From assembly GCA_030035585.1 (NCBI GenBank), contig CM057466.1, positions 114,082,182 to 114,146,181 on the forward strand: a stretch of DNA of 64,000 nt, read 5' to 3'. The notes under the pieces are model-generated. The model saw only the letters and a list, made by a program, of their open reading frames with translations. It was not told the origin of the DNA and did not search any database. Source of the stretch: Dugong dugon (lineage: Eukaryota; Chordata; Mammalia; Sirenia; Dugongidae). Of the stretch, positions 1 to 11,060 are shown piece by piece (positions within the stretch are counted from its first letter, which is position 1; each line of letters begins with the position of its first letter). The position numbers were made by a program, and so were the translations under genes.

Positions 1-244
1 TGCTATGAGATACTGAACATTTCTAATGTTCATTTTTTCCAGGTAGGAGAGGATGGCCTTCCATATTACAGTGTTTTAAAATGGATTATAAAATAGCATA
101 CATAAAGCACAGCAATAATATGGCGCTCAGAATGATAACTATTATTGCTAAATTCAAATGTTTTAATTCTTCCTTTGGAGTATTCAGGGTAAAACTCAGA
201 CCTAACCTGGAAAAAACATTGTCTTTATTGTAAATTGAAACTAC
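1..244. other. AT-rich flanking sequence, no gene seen
   Basis: No open frame of note and no repeat family I recognise. It ends at the left target-site duplication of the first AfroSINE. Confidence 0.4.
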
Positions 245-254
245 GTCATAAATA

Positions 255-463
255 AACCAAATCCACTGCTATCAAGTCGATGCTCACTTATGAACACTCC
301 ATGTATGACAGAGTAGAACTGCTCGATAGGCTTTTCTTGGCTGTAATCTTTATGAAAGCAGATTACAAGGCCTTTCTTTAGCGACACTGCTGGTTAGGTT
401 TGAGCTACCAGCCTTTGGGTTGACAGCCAATCGCAAGCCATTTGCACTACCCTGACACCTTTT
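255..463 (-). mobile_element. AfroSINE, long form, with TSD
   Basis: A tRNA-derived SINE in reverse orientation. The RTE-like 3' body ('atcaagtcgatgctcact', 'gacagagtagaactgctc') lies at the low-coordinate end. The middle segment ('ctgtaatctttatgaaagc') is the long-form insert, and the degraded tRNA-like head ends near 463. The copy is flanked by a perfect 10-bp repeat, gtcataaata, at 245-254 and 464-473, which I read as the TSD. It is diverged and therefore not recent. Confidence 0.85.
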
Positions 464-870
464 GTCATAAATACCTTCCTCAAAATTGGGGTCTCAAGGA
501 GAAAGCTTCCTGAAGAAGTTGAGAAAAGCCGATTTGCAGCTATGGATTTTATGATCAATTGCTTGTCTTATGGGTTCCTTAGGCACACTTTATCTGCAAT
601 ATGTAACAACTTGCATGGATCCTACTAAGGATGTTCAAACAAGGTCAGGCTACAAACGTGCTGCCAACTGTCAGAGGGGACAATGCCCTCTTGACAGTTC
701 CTTTTGCTCATTGGGAATGTGGGAATGTGGAACGGAGCGTTAGGGACACACATGAAAAGAGCTTTAAAAGCCCGCATGTGTGGAGAAACCACCAAAGATC
801 TGAGAGTAAACACTGTACAAAGACAAGGCAACTGAAGTTGTGAGAGCTGTTGCCCAAGAAGATTTTGAGA
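464..870. other. Unclassified intergenic sequence
   Basis: No recognised repeat or coding potential. The short frames on both strands lack codon bias or known motifs and are probably chance. Confidence 0.35.
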
Positions 871-1315
871 TGCTGTACTGGGTTGAATACGGTCCCTCAA
901 AATTCATGTCTACCCAGAACCTTAAAATGTGGCCTTTTTGGGAAATAGGGCCTTTGCAGATGCAATTATTTAAATCAAGAGGAGGTCATACTGGATTAGT
1001 GTGGATCCTAAATCCAATGACTGGTGTCCTTAGAAGAAGAGGAGAAGAGACACAAAGAGAGAGACACAGAGGGAAGACGGCCACGGAAAGACGGAGGCAG
1101 AAACTGGAGTGATGCTGCCACAAGCCAAGGAACACCTGGAGCCATCAGAAGCTGGAAGAGGCATGGGACAGATTCTCCCTAAGAACACCCAGAAGAAATC
1201 AGCTCTGCTGATATCCTGACTTCAGTCTTCTAGCCTCCAGAACTGGGGGACAATAATGTGTTATTTTAAGCAACCCAGTTTGTGGTAATTTGTTATGGTA
1301 GTTCCCAGAAACTCT
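871..1315 (+). mobile_element. MLT1-like solo LTR (ERVL-MaLR class)
   Basis: The order of landmarks matches MLT1-type MaLR LTRs: 'ggttgaatacggtccctc' near the 5' end; 'cctttgcagatgcaatta'; 'ctaaatccaatgactggtgt'; a purine-rich gaagagacac tract; 'ggcagaaactggagtgatg'; 'cttctagcctccagaactg'; and a 3' end with 'gtttgtggtaatttgttatg'. About 445 bp is usual for the family. No internal viral genes are present, so it is a solo LTR or fragment. Subfamily is not assigned. Confidence 0.75.
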
Positions 1316-2246
1316 TCCTGGCCCTGCAGCTGATCTCCCCAGTCAAAGAGCAAGAGGAACAGGGGAGGTCACCGCCTCTTCCCATGGTGGATACATGAAT
1401 GGCTTAAATGGCGCCTAGAGGCCGGATAATATTAATTTGGTGTCTTGCACTTAGAAGATGCTTAAAAAAGTCTGCAACTGAATTTTGTTTATGATGTATC
1501 ATCCATAGCATCATCCAGGGGGTTCTCAAAGATGCTCAATGGACTGTACATGTGAATCCTTGGAGAAGTCAATATGGACAAATAGAGGGACCTCTTGGGA
1601 ACCAGTGAGGCAAAATGTTCTCTGGAGAAGAACTAGCCAAGAAACTGAAAGGAGGGAAGCCAAATACAAACCAGTTACCATCAAATTGATTCCGACTCAC
1701 GGTGACCCCATGAGGAAGGAAGTTGGAATGTATTAGCATTTCTTTGTGATCAAAATGTTGTCATGTTTGAATAACCAGACTGTATCCTGGAAAATACTGC
1801 AGTGTGCAATTGGCTCATGCTGGTGAGGCCGTCTGAACTCTGTTTGAGGGATGATGATTTTTATGGTATTAATTTTCTAAAAATTGATTTTCGCTCCTTC
1901 ATTCTTTTCAGTAAAGTTATTTTGAAGAAAATGACATTATGGCCCTGCTACACTAAAAAAAGGCGTCTTTTTTCCTTGTATTTAGATGACAGTTGAGAGG
2001 ACAACATCCAAATTATCGAGTTGAATGGGGGCTGCTTGTGGGTTGGGTAGAAGGAAACAAACATACCAGGTGAGAAAAGCTCCCTTACTCATTATTCTGG
2101 CATTTTTCGAAGCCCATGCTTCATCATTTAACTTCCGTTACTTTCGCATCTTCTTAACTGTGAACAGAGAATTGCTCACAATTCTGAGATGCAATGGTGC
2201 ATGCTTTCTTATGGATCAATGATAGCATACCTACATACCTGGTAAC
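1316..2246. other. Mostly unclassified; short AfroSINE scrap at 1671-1711
   Basis: Positions 1671-1711 hold a minus-strand fragment of the AfroSINE/RTE 3' body ('attgattccgactcacgg'). The rest shows no repeat I can name and no convincing coding frame. Confidence 0.45.
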
Positions 2247-2558
2247 TAACCCGTAACCCTTTGCCATCTAGTCAATTACGACTCATCATAGCCCTATAGG
2301 ACAGAGTAGAACTGCCCCATAGGGTTCCCAAGACTGTAAATCTTTATGGAAGCAGCCTTGGAAACCCTATGAGACAGTTCTACTCTGTCCTATAGGGTCA
2401 CAATGAGTGGAAATCGACTCTATGGCAGTGGGTTTGGTTTTGGTTAATCTTTACGAAGGCAGAGTGCTACGTCTTTCTCCCACAGAATGGCTGGTGGGTC
2501 CAAACCACTGACCTTTCAGTTAGCAGCCAAGCACTTAACCACTGTGCTACCAAGTCTT
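2247..2558 (-). mobile_element. AfroSINE, long form, interrupted by a second SINE
   Basis: Minus-strand AfroSINE in two pieces, 2247-2355 and 2446-2558. The low-coordinate piece carries the 3' body ('cctataggacagagtag'). The high-coordinate piece carries the middle insert ('tctttctcccacagaatgg') and the tRNA-like head ('agcacttaaccactgtg'). Between them lies an oppositely oriented AfroSINE 3' half at 2356-2445. The two pieces are continuous in the consensus order apart from the duplicated target. Confidence 0.85.
2356..2445 (+). mobile_element. 5'-truncated AfroSINE nested in an opposite AfroSINE
   Basis: Plus-strand 3' half of an AfroSINE ('ccttggaaaccctatgag' to 'ggtttggttttggtt'). It is flanked by imperfect 17-bp direct repeats, aatctttatggaagcag (2339-2355) and aatctttacgaaggcag (2446-2462), 14 of 17 identical. 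These are part of the host SINE and act as the TSD. The head-less form implies incomplete reverse transcription. The copy forms an inverted repeat with 2290-2353. Confidence 0.8.
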
Positions 2559-2908
2559 CTTAGCTAGTAACTAGCTGTGCAATATTAGAGTGGAAGGGAA
2601 ACATCTAGTCTAATCCCTTGATCCTACAAAGGGAAAAATGAGAGTGAGGTTTTAGGATTTGTGGTCATTATAAGATAGAAGGAGCCCTTGCTACTTGCAG
2701 AAACATAGATTCCTTTGCAGACTTAGTGTGGTTGCATTAATAAAATCCTCTATTTTTGAGATATAAATACAAGTACAAATGGAGAGAGAAACAGCTACTA
2801 CAACCAGTGTGTAAGAGATAAGAATAATTAATATGTAATTCCCAACCTCCTGCAATACCAAAGAAGTACAGAAAGAAATATTTAATAAGTACTCTATGGA
2901 AATGTTTT
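2559..2908. other. Unclassified AT-rich interval
   Basis: No repeat family recognised. A 77-codon minus-strand open frame at 2691-2924 overlaps the start of the next SINE and has no recognisable motif, so I treat it as chance. Confidence 0.35.
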
Positions 2909-3066
2909 GGTGCCCTGGTGGCACAGTAGTTAAGAGCTATGGCTGCTAACCAAAAGGTCAGCAGTTCGAATCCACCAGCTGCTGCTTGGAAATGCTATGA
3001 GGCAGTTCTGCTCTGTCCTATAGGGTCACTATGAGTCATAATTGACTCCATGGCAATGGATTTTTG
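2909..3066 (+). mobile_element. AfroSINE, short form, with perfect 14-bp TSD
   Basis: Begins with the tRNA-like head ('ggtgccctggtggcacag'), with a clear B-box-like segment ('ggtcagcagttcgaatcc'). It passes directly to 'gcttggaaatgctatgagg' without the roughly 45-bp middle insert, and ends at 'ggcaatggatttttg'. The 14-bp repeat tatggaaatgtttt occurs at 2895-2908 and 3067-3080. The perfect TSD marks a fairly recent insertion. Confidence 0.92.
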
Positions 3067-3080
3067 TATGGAAATGTTTT

Positions 3081-3800
3081 AGAAAACATTGGAGGAAATA
3101 GCTTAGTCATAATTTAAATGATCTGTTTCTGCTATTATTGCAATGATTTGGATGTTTTTTTCTGTTAATAAGTAGAGCATGTGTTTAACATATTAAGGTA
3201 AGTAGTAGGTACGTTTTTTGGAATGCGCTTTCTAAGTATCTCCCAGGAAAGACCAACTGTATAGGTGACTGCATTTCTGCTTTCATTTTCCTATTTAATA
3301 AGCCCAATTTTGAGGCATTTTCCAGGATTGTTAAATAAAAATATAAGCAACTAAAAATATATAAAAAATTAAAAAATAAAGCTGCTATGGCCAAGAAATG
3401 CAATCAGATCACACCAGAATGCAAAATTTGGTTTTCTCCAAAGCATATCTAACCATTTTGTTCACTAATCTTTACCCAAAATGTAGATTTTGGCCCTGCA
3501 CTTTAAAAAAAAAACACTCAGCTTTTTTCATTCAGAGTGGCCTTACCCATTTGTCTTACCTTCTTCATGGTATCACAGGGGATAGTGCTAATATTTCTAA
3601 GAAGGTGCTGAGGGAGAGAGCATGTGATACATGTGAGTAGAGAGAATTTAGCCCATTGTAAAATTCTTCATCTTGTAGCTTAGTAATAATGGCAATAACA
3701 TGCTTAAGGAATTCTCTTCTTCATGCTATTATTGAAAACATATACATATACATGTATGTGTATATATACACAAACACGCACATATGTGTATCAGAAAAGA
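3081..3800. other. Unclassified AT-rich sequence with a TA/CA microsatellite
   Basis: Positions 3743-3793 are a (TA/CA)-type alternating purine-pyrimidine tract ('acatgtatgtgtatatat'). No gene seen. Confidence 0.45.
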
Positions 3801-3802
3801 AC

Positions 3803-3925
3803 TGTGCTCCATGGGGTTTTCAATGGCTGATTTTTCAGAAGTAGACTGCCAGGCCTTTCTTCCAAGCTGTCTCTGGGTAGACTTAAACCACCAGCCTTTT
3901 GGTTAGCAGTTAGGTGCATACCTCC
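3803..3925 (-). mobile_element. AfroSINE variant ('cctctgggtggact' type), degraded
   Basis: Minus-strand fragment with 'actgtgctccatggggtt', 'gtagactgccaggcctttc' and 'ccttttggttagcag'. This matches the second AfroSINE-like type seen more fully at 55630-55790 and 63113-63312, whose body reads 'tatggagcacagttctac'. The 5' head is largely eroded. Confidence 0.65.
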
Positions 3926-4199
3926 TCTTAAACCACAAAGAGAAAGAGGAGTCAGGCCAATCACCATTAACGGCCCAACACAAATGCATAATTAGGGATA
4001 TCTCCTGGAAACCAGCACATATCCGTCCCCCGTCCACTGGACACAGGACACGTGCATACTGCTACATGCTGCTCCTGGCCTCCTGCAATACAGAGGCACA
4101 GTTAGTACAAATCTCACAAGGGAGCCAGGGCTTTCTTCTTACATTGCTTATCTTGTAGTTTGGCCCTGAACATTGCTCTAATGCATTTGTTCCACATTA

Positions 4200-5980
4200 A
4201 TAATATGGACTAGCAAGCAAGAGGTTGATTAGCTTTATTTGTTCCACATTGGCAATTATTTTAAATTGGATGTTGAGCATTTTATAATTAGACTTGCTTA
4301 CTGTGAGCAAAAGGAAAGACACACTGTATGACGCTGAGTTCTTTAAACAGAAAAAATTAATATGTGTAATTATAAAATCAACAAGTTACAGCCCAGATTC
4401 ATATCTGAAATGATTATAGATAGTGCCTGCTTCGTATCTGCAGCTTCATGGAACAGACTTGGGGCTGTTTGCTTCTCTGTACAAACAGCTCACTGGAGGC
4501 ATTCCTGTAATATCAGGGGAAACCTTAGATACGTTTGCAAATGGGGATGACCTAGTGAGCTTGTGCTCCGAGGAACTCGATTCACACGGCCCATTATGTG
4601 AATGAGACGTGAAAAATAATTTCCTCTGTCTCTAAGGTATCACTGCACTAAGTGGATTACTGGCCTTGGCCCATGGAAAATAATAAAGCGATATTGCCCA
4701 CATGGCCACAGTCAGTGCGGATTGCCTCTGTGGTCGTGCTCCAAGCTCACGGGGAACAGCTAGCTTTGATACACAGGGAAGCCACCATTCTGCTTTGGTG
4801 GAACACAATTTAACGAGCCCTCCTTGCAATATTGTGTTTTAAGCGGTAGCTTTTAGCTCTTCAAAATTATGCCTGCTAATTAGAGGCACGTGATCAACAC
4901 AATTGTCTTCCAGCTATAAATTATAATCCAGATCCATAGTTACGTGAATTTCATCTTCTATGGAATGGCCCTTATGAAAACAGTAATAGTTGGCACATCA
5001 CAAGACTGTATCGGCGATTAATCCTCAAAATGATCAATGAGAAGAATGTCCTTTCCCCTCTCTATCTGGGTTATTTATGTGCTCCCATTAATTATGCCTA
5101 ATTTTCTGTTGGCACTTCTCTTCCTAATGTAATTCAATTTAAGCATATCTCTCTAGATACTTATTAATAGGTAGGGTCATTTGTATTGTGCAGCACGAAT
5201 ATTTTATAATCCACTAATCTTAACAAAAAGGCAATGCGTTCCTCATAAAAAATGTATGAGGAGTAATGGTTCCCTATTAATAACTTATTAGGTCAGATCA
5301 CACAGTCTGAAGTGTCTATTACCCCTTAATTTTATCAGATTTCTTCCTTCGGAATGTGCCTGGCTTTCTTTATCTTTTGATTCCCATTGTTTTTAGTACC
5401 GCCCCTCATCAATGACCCAAAACAGTCTCCATGGCTTTGTCATTGAGGGCTAAGTGTCAGTGAGATGACATAGAGAATGAAGCAATTTTGTTATTATTTT
5501 TAAGTGGGCCTCTGTTCCTAATAAGACCTGTTAAGGCTCGATAGATCTTTCATTATTTTCAGGTCACATGCTATTTCAAAAATCTGATGAAAGCAACCAA
5601 CCCTTTCTTCAGAAAATACATACATATACAGAAAATTCACATGCAATTTCAGAGGATTTATAGAGAGCCTAAAATTAATCCATGGGCTTTTTAGGGGTTA
5701 AAGAAGCACCATTTAGTATCTTTAGTTAAAATCCTCTATATGTTAATTATAGCTGGAGACTGACTAGTCATGTAAGCTGGGTAAACAGATTTTCTAAAAT
5801 TGGTGTGACAAATATTTGATTTGCCCTTTTAAATTCTCTGACCTAGATGTAAAAATGTTTCCACTGAATCGCAAAGGCCTCTGAAAGGTCCTGCAGAGAG
5901 ACTCTGTCACAGTCCTTGCCCTCATGTAACTTCATAGCTACAGAGAAAGATAGAATATATATAGGAAAGTCGTCTTCAGT
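4200..5980. promoter_or_regulatory. Candidate conserved non-coding block
   Basis: About 1.8 kb with no recognisable transposable element, in a window where repeats occur every 1-2 kb. It is AT-rich with embedded unmethylated-looking CpGs and clustered homeodomain-type cores, including the palindrome ctaattag at 4876-4883. A CACGTG E-box lies at 4887-4892 and there are several ATTA/TAAT motifs at about 5085-5105. No open frame is credible: the two overlapping plus-strand frames at 4362-4605 have no known motif. I infer old, constrained cis-regulatory DNA. This rests on composition alone. Confidence 0.4.
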
Positions 5981-5984
5981 TTTC

Positions 5985-6075
5985 CTAGGCAGACCTCAGT
6001 CTTCTCATCTGTAAAGTGGGAGTTGAACAAAGTCATTTAAAAAGGTCCCTTCCAACTCTAATTTTTTATGACTAT
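5985..6075 (+). repeat. MIR-like fragment
   Basis: 'cagtcttctcatctgtaaag' and 'aaaggtcccttccaactct' resemble the conserved MIR/L2-age segment found across mammals. It is short and diverged. Confidence 0.5.
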
Positions 6076-6148
6076 GGATCTGCTAAACATACATGAATGT
6101 GCAACAGCAAGAAACATAATAAAAATGTTGCAACGAACATACATTAAA

Positions 6149-6273
6149 CAAACCTGTTGCTGTTGAGTCGATTCCAACCCATAGGGTTTCCAAGGAGTGG
6201 CTGGTGGATTCGAACTGCTGACCTTTTGATTAACAGCCATAGCTCTTAACCACTGCACCACCAGGGCTGCAAT
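6149..6273 (-). mobile_element. AfroSINE, short internally deleted form
   Basis: Starts with 'cctgttgctgttgagtcg' and 'attccaacccatagggtttcc'. It lacks the usual segment between the 3' body and 'tagggtttccaaggagtgg', then ends in the complete tRNA-like head ('cttaaccactgcaccaccag'). The total is only about 125 bp. A weak direct repeat, tgcaacgaa/tgcaatgaa, flanks it. Confidence 0.85.
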
Positions 6274-6710
6274 GAATAGGCATAGGTAGAAATAATTTTG
6301 GGCAAAGAAATAACCCAACAATGTGCAGAGAAGCAGGAGGAGTGGTCACTGGAGAAGGTGTTTCTGGCCTGTGTCCCACTGAAGGACCAAGCACTGTGAC
6401 ATAACTCAGTGACACTAAACAGAACGTGCATGCTGGTTTGGGAGTGAGTTATTTTAAAGCATGGTATACCTGCGCCATCCTCACCTGGATAAAATGGAGA
6501 CTGGATTATTTTCTCCAGTGAGATTCTTCCTTGGCAGGCTTAAGCTTTAGGAACTGCCTTTGAAGAGACTTGAGTGTGGTGACTGCAACCTTAAATGGAT
6601 TTTGAGGTTTCGAACGATGAAATATTTAAAGTAATACCCAAATTAGGCTAAAATAAAGATATAAAACTTTTGTATATAATTAATTGCCCTTTAAGGAGCA
6701 CTTTTAATTT
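6274..6710. other. Unclassified single-copy sequence
   Basis: No recognised repeat. Several overlapping minus-strand short frames (6230-6431) are unsupported by any motif. Confidence 0.35.
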
Positions 6711-6877
6711 GGAGCCCTGGTGGCGCCGTGGTTAAGAGCTTGGCTGCTAACAAAAAGGTAGGCAGTTCGAATCCACCAGCTGCTCCTTAGAAATCCTATG
6801 GGACAGTTCTACTCTTTCCTTGAGGGTTGCTATGAGTCAGAATCAACTCAAGGGCAATGAGTTTTTTTTTTTGTTTG
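6711..6877 (+). mobile_element. AfroSINE, short form
   Basis: Complete head ('ggagccctggtggcgccg'), B-box-like 'ggcagttcgaatccacc', short-form junction 'gctccttagaaatcctat', and a T-rich tail. A 7-bp direct repeat, ttaattt, at 6704-6710 and 6878-6884 is a plausible TSD. Confidence 0.9.
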
Positions 6878-7269
6878 TTAATTTAATGGATTGATTTGGA
6901 AGAATATATTATTAAATTTCCTTATTTTTCCTAAATGAGGCTAGATTTTAAAAAAAAGTTATTAGTGAAATATTCATCATAAGATTAAATTCTCCATTCC
7001 TTAAAGATAATTTGAATTTTGCCTATTTTCAAATCATTTTTCTACATTTTTGCTATTTTTGTTTTTATTATAAGTATCAGTCTATGCCTATAAATCTTAG
7101 AGTGTCCTGAAGATTCATTTGTATGAAAGAAAAGAAAAGTTGGGTAATGTTATTCTGTTCATCATGTATGCATTAAGCTTGTGTGTGTGTGTATATTTTT
7201 CACCCAAATACACTTCTTAAGTTCATCATTTGGACAAAGGAAACTAGACTGATGTACAATAAAAAAAAG

Positions 7270-7402
7270 CTCAAAACCACACCCATTGCCATCGAGTCAA
7301 TGCTGACACATAGCAACTTTATAGGATCGAGTAAAACTTATTCATAGGGTTTTTAAGACTGTAATCTTTATGGAAGCAGACTGCCACATCTTTCTCCCGT
7401 GA
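7270..7402 (-). mobile_element. AfroSINE, long form, 5'-truncated
   Basis: 3' body ('cattgccatcgagtcaatg') followed by the middle insert ('ctgtaatctttatggaagc', 'cacatctttctcccgtg'). The tRNA-like head is missing. Confidence 0.85.
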
Positions 7403-7439
7403 TTGACATACCTACTAAAACTTAATTCCTTGAGATTCT

Positions 7440-7725
7440 GCTCATGATTATTTTTCTAGATATTTGCTCATCAGACAAGCACTGTGCTAGGTGATATGGG
7501 CACAGAGGGAAGTGAGTTAACACAGGCTCTTAGTCCTGAGAACAGGAAAAACACTTCACCTTGATTATGAGCACATACTATGCACCAGTTGTTGCATGTA
7601 ACATTTATGTAGCATTGATTACTATCTAGATTTGGAAAGGCAGCTATGAGAAGTTCAATAATTTACTCAACATCATACAAACAATAAATTAAAAAGTCAG
7701 AATTCAAACCAGATCTGCCCTGGTT
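7440..7725 (+). repeat. L2-like plus MIR-like ancient repeats
   Basis: 'acaagcactgtgctaggtg' at about 7478 matches the common L2-age segment. Positions 7570-7725 follow the MIR order: 'gaaaggcagctatgagaag', 'tcaataatttactcaacatc', 'cagaattcaaaccag'. Both are diverged. Confidence 0.55.
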
Positions 7726-8708
7726 GAATAATCTTACATTCTTTTCTTAAAAGTAGAATAATTAATAGCCATAAGCGATAATAATAGACAACCAAACGGC
7801 AAAGGAGCTGTTTATGTAATTATTCTAGTAGAGTGTCAGCAGGGTTGTTTTGGCTGGAGTGGTCAGGGCATACTTCACGGAGGTGAGCAATGCTGTGCTG
7901 GAAGGTGTAGTTTGGTAAATGGACATTCAGGTCTTCCAGGCGGTTAGGATAGCTTACAGAAGAAAAGAAAGAGACAGCGCTCACCCTGGCATATGCTGGG
8001 AAAAAGTAAATGTCTTTGTTAGATCTAGATAGTGGAGAACCTTGAGGGCTGAGCTAAGGGCCTTGTAATCGTTTTCCTGTAAGAACTTAGATTTTACGTC
8101 TGTTAGAGCCTGATGCTCTCATGGCCATAGCCATGGAGTAAAGGCGGATAAATTTGCCAGTAATATTTAGGATAGACCAGAATAATTGCTAAGATGCTAT
8201 AGCATCAGCAGATGTAGCTGTTTATATAAGACAAGCATGATGTATCCCAGCCCCTGTGGGAAGGAAGATGGTACAAGGAAGGCATTTTGGAGAATGAGTC
8301 AACCAGACTTGGTGATCAGTAGGGGAGGAACACCACGGGAAGAAAGGAATCGAAGCTGATGGAAGTTTTGAATCTGTGTGGCTGGTGGGATATTGAAACC
8401 ATTTCTGATGATTTGAGGTTGGGAGGGGAGTTAAGGGCAAGGCAAAGAGTTCTGTTTCGACACGTTGAGTTTGTGTATCTGACAGGCACTTTTGTCAGCT
8501 GGAGCTTCTCATCTGGAGAGCCAAAAAGTTGTTAGAAATGGAAATTGGTTTGGTACTCATCTGCTTTGAGGTGATAGTTGGAATCTTCAGGATCAGTGAT
8601 TTTTCTCCTTAAAAGAGGAAGAGTATAAATAAATGAACTTGAGGAATGCCAACTGATGGAGGATTAAAGAAGGGGAGAAAGAGAGGGAGCAACTAGACCC
8701 ATGGTGTT
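7726..8708. other. Unclassified, possibly ancient repeat
   Basis: The purine-rich texture ('ggagaaccttgagggctg', 'gggaggggagttaaggg') resembles very old mammalian interspersed repeats, but I cannot name a family. No credible gene. Confidence 0.3.
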
Positions 8709-9036
8709 GATGTTGTTGTTGTTAGTTGCTGTCCAGTTGACTCTGATTCATGGCGGCCTTATGCCCAAGGGAAAAAAATGTAGCCTGGCTCTGCATCATC
8801 TTCACGATTGCCAGCAAGTCTGAGTCCATTGTTACAGCTACTGTGCCAATCTATCTCACCAAGGAACTCCCTTGCCCTTGTTGCCCCTCTTCTTCATCAA
8901 ATGTGATGTCTTTCTTCAGTGATGGATCCCTCCTGATAATGTGTCCAAAGTAAGTGAGTTGGACAATGTTATGTTGTGATTCATAAGGTTTTCATTGGCT
9001 AATTTTTGGAAATAGATCTCTAGACCTTTCTTTCTT
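8709..9036 (-). mobile_element. Internally deleted RTE (BovB-like) copy, 3'-end portion
   Basis: Low-coordinate part of an RTE element read on the minus strand. It has the (GTT)n-type tail and 'gttagttgctgtccagttg', then the 3' UTR segment ending 'ctgataatgtgtccaaag'. Near 8955-8985 it jumps directly to sequence that belongs to the 5' end of the full-length RTE ('attcataaggttttca', compare 53655-53680). It is then cut by the L1 at 9037-13780 and resumes at 13781. Confidence 0.8.
9020..9036. repeat. L1 target-site duplication, left copy
   Basis: The 17-bp sequence ctagacctttctttctt is repeated exactly at 13781-13797. It lies in the RTE-derived host sequence, so it dates the L1 insertion after the RTE copy. 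Confidence 0.95.
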
Positions 9037-10069
9037 TTTACTTTTTTTAATCTTTTCCCATACAAAAATTTGTACATACATTGTTATGTGACTCTAATTG
9101 CTCTCCTCATACTGTGACATGGCACTCCTCTTTTCCACCCCTGATTCCCCATGTCCGTTCAACCCCCTCCTAACCCTCTCTACCTTCCCATCTCACCTCT
9201 GGACAGAAGCTGCCTGTTTAGTCTCTTGGATCTACTTGAGCTAAGAGGAACACTCCTCACGAGTATCACTCTATGTCCCACAGTCCAGTCCAATCGTTGT
9301 CTGAAGAGTTGGCCTCAGAAATTGTTTTAGTTCTGGGCTGATAGAGAATCCAGGGGCCATGCTTCCTGGGGTTCCTCCCATCTCAGTCAGACCATTAAGT
9401 CTGGTCTTCTTACTAGCATTTGAGTCCTGCACCCCACCTTTCTCCTGCTCCATCCGGGACTCTCTGTTGTGTTCCCTGTCAGGGTGGTCATTGGTGATAG
9501 CCAGGCACCATCTAGTTCTTCTGGTCTCAGGCTGATGAAGTCTCTGGTCTACGTAGCCCTTTCTGTCTCTTGGGCTAATGTTTTCCTAGTGTCTTTGGTG
9601 TTCTTCATTCTCATTTACTCCAGGTGGTTGGGACCAATTGATGCATCTTAGATGGTCACTTACGAGCTTTTAAGACCCCAGACGCCACTCACCAAAGTAG
9701 GATGCAGAACATTTTCTTAACAAGCTTTGTTATGCCCATTGACCTAGATGTCCCCTGAAAGCATGGTCCCCAGACCCCTACCCCTGCTACTCTGTCCTTC
9801 AAAGTGTTTGATTGTATGCAGGAAACTTCTTAGCTTTGGTTTAGTCCAGTTGTGCTGACCTCCCCTGTAGTGTGTGCTGTCCTTCCTTTCACCTAAAACA
9901 ATTCTTATCTACTATCTAGTTAGTAAATAACCCTCACCCTCCCTCTTCACCCTCCTAACCATCAAAGAGTGTTTTCTTCTGTGTTTAAACCTTCTCTTGA
10001 GTTCTTATAATAATAGTCTTATACAATATTTGTCCTTCTGTGACTGACTAAATTCACTCAGCATAATGA

Positions 10070-11060
10070 CCTCCAGATTCCTCCATGTTATGTTTCACGG
10101 CTTCATCATTGTTCTTCATTGTTGCCTAGTATTCCATTGTGTGGATGTACCATAATTTGTTTATCCATTTGTCCGTTGATGGGCACCTAGGTTGTTTCCA
10201 TCTTTTTGCTATTTTGGACAGTGCTGCAAAGAACATGGGTGTGCATATATCTATTCGTGTGGCAGCTCTTATTTATCTAAGATATATTCCAAGGAACAGG
10301 ATAGCTGGATCATATGGTACTTCTATTTGTAACTTTTAAGGAAACACCAAATCGATTTGATGCACCAAATCGATTTCCAAAGTTGTTGTACAGTCTCTCC
10401 ACAACCTCTCCAGCATTTATTATTTTGTGTTTTTTGGATTAATGCTAGCCTTGTTGGGGTGAGATGATATCTCATGGTAGTTTTGATCTGCATTTCTCTA
10501 AAGGCTAATGATCGTGAGCATTTCTTCATGTGCCTGTCAGCCACCTGCATATCTTCTTTGGTGAAGTGCCTGTTCATATCCTTTGCCCATTTTTTAATTG
10601 GGTTATTTGTCTTTTTGTTGTTGAGGTTTTGCAGTATCTTATAGATTTCAGAGATTAGACACTGATAGGATTTTTCATAGCCAAAATTTTTTTCCCGTCT
10701 ATAGGTTGCCTTTTGACTCTTTTGGTGAAGTCTTTCGATGAGCATAAGTGTTTGATTTTAGGAGCTCCCATTTATCTAGTCTCTCTTCTGGTGCTTGTGC
10801 ATTGTTACTTATGGTTCATATTGTGTTTATGCCATGTATTAGGGCTCTTAGCATTGTCCCTATTTTTTCTTCCATGATCTTTATCATTTTCGAATTTGTA
10901 CTTAAGTCTTTGATTCATTTTGAATTAGTTTTTGTGCATGGTGTGAGGTATGGGTCTTGTTTCAGTTACTGATTTCCACTCATATGGCTTTATGTTCAGA
11001 AAAGATGCTTTGTAATATTTCGATGCTTTGGATTCTGTCAAGTCTTGCTTTATGGCCTAA
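10070..11060 (-). pseudogene. L1 ORF2 remnant: C-terminus joined to a scrap of EN region
   Basis: Minus-strand reading recovers the L1 ORF2p C-terminal region, for example 'KCWRGCGE' and 'QLWKSIWC', matching the same part of the larger L1 at 17954-18526. Upstream in sense, at about 10975, it joins sequence equivalent to 20902-21008 of the larger copy, so the reverse-transcriptase core is absent. Frameshifts and stops are present. L1 ORF2p normally supplies endonuclease and reverse transcriptase for L1 insertion; this copy cannot. Confidence 0.85.

Noticed and set aside
2909..2990. Possible tRNA gene (A- and B-box-like motifs)
   Set aside because: This is the tRNA-derived head of an AfroSINE, followed by the SINE body and enclosed by a TSD; it does not form a complete tRNA.
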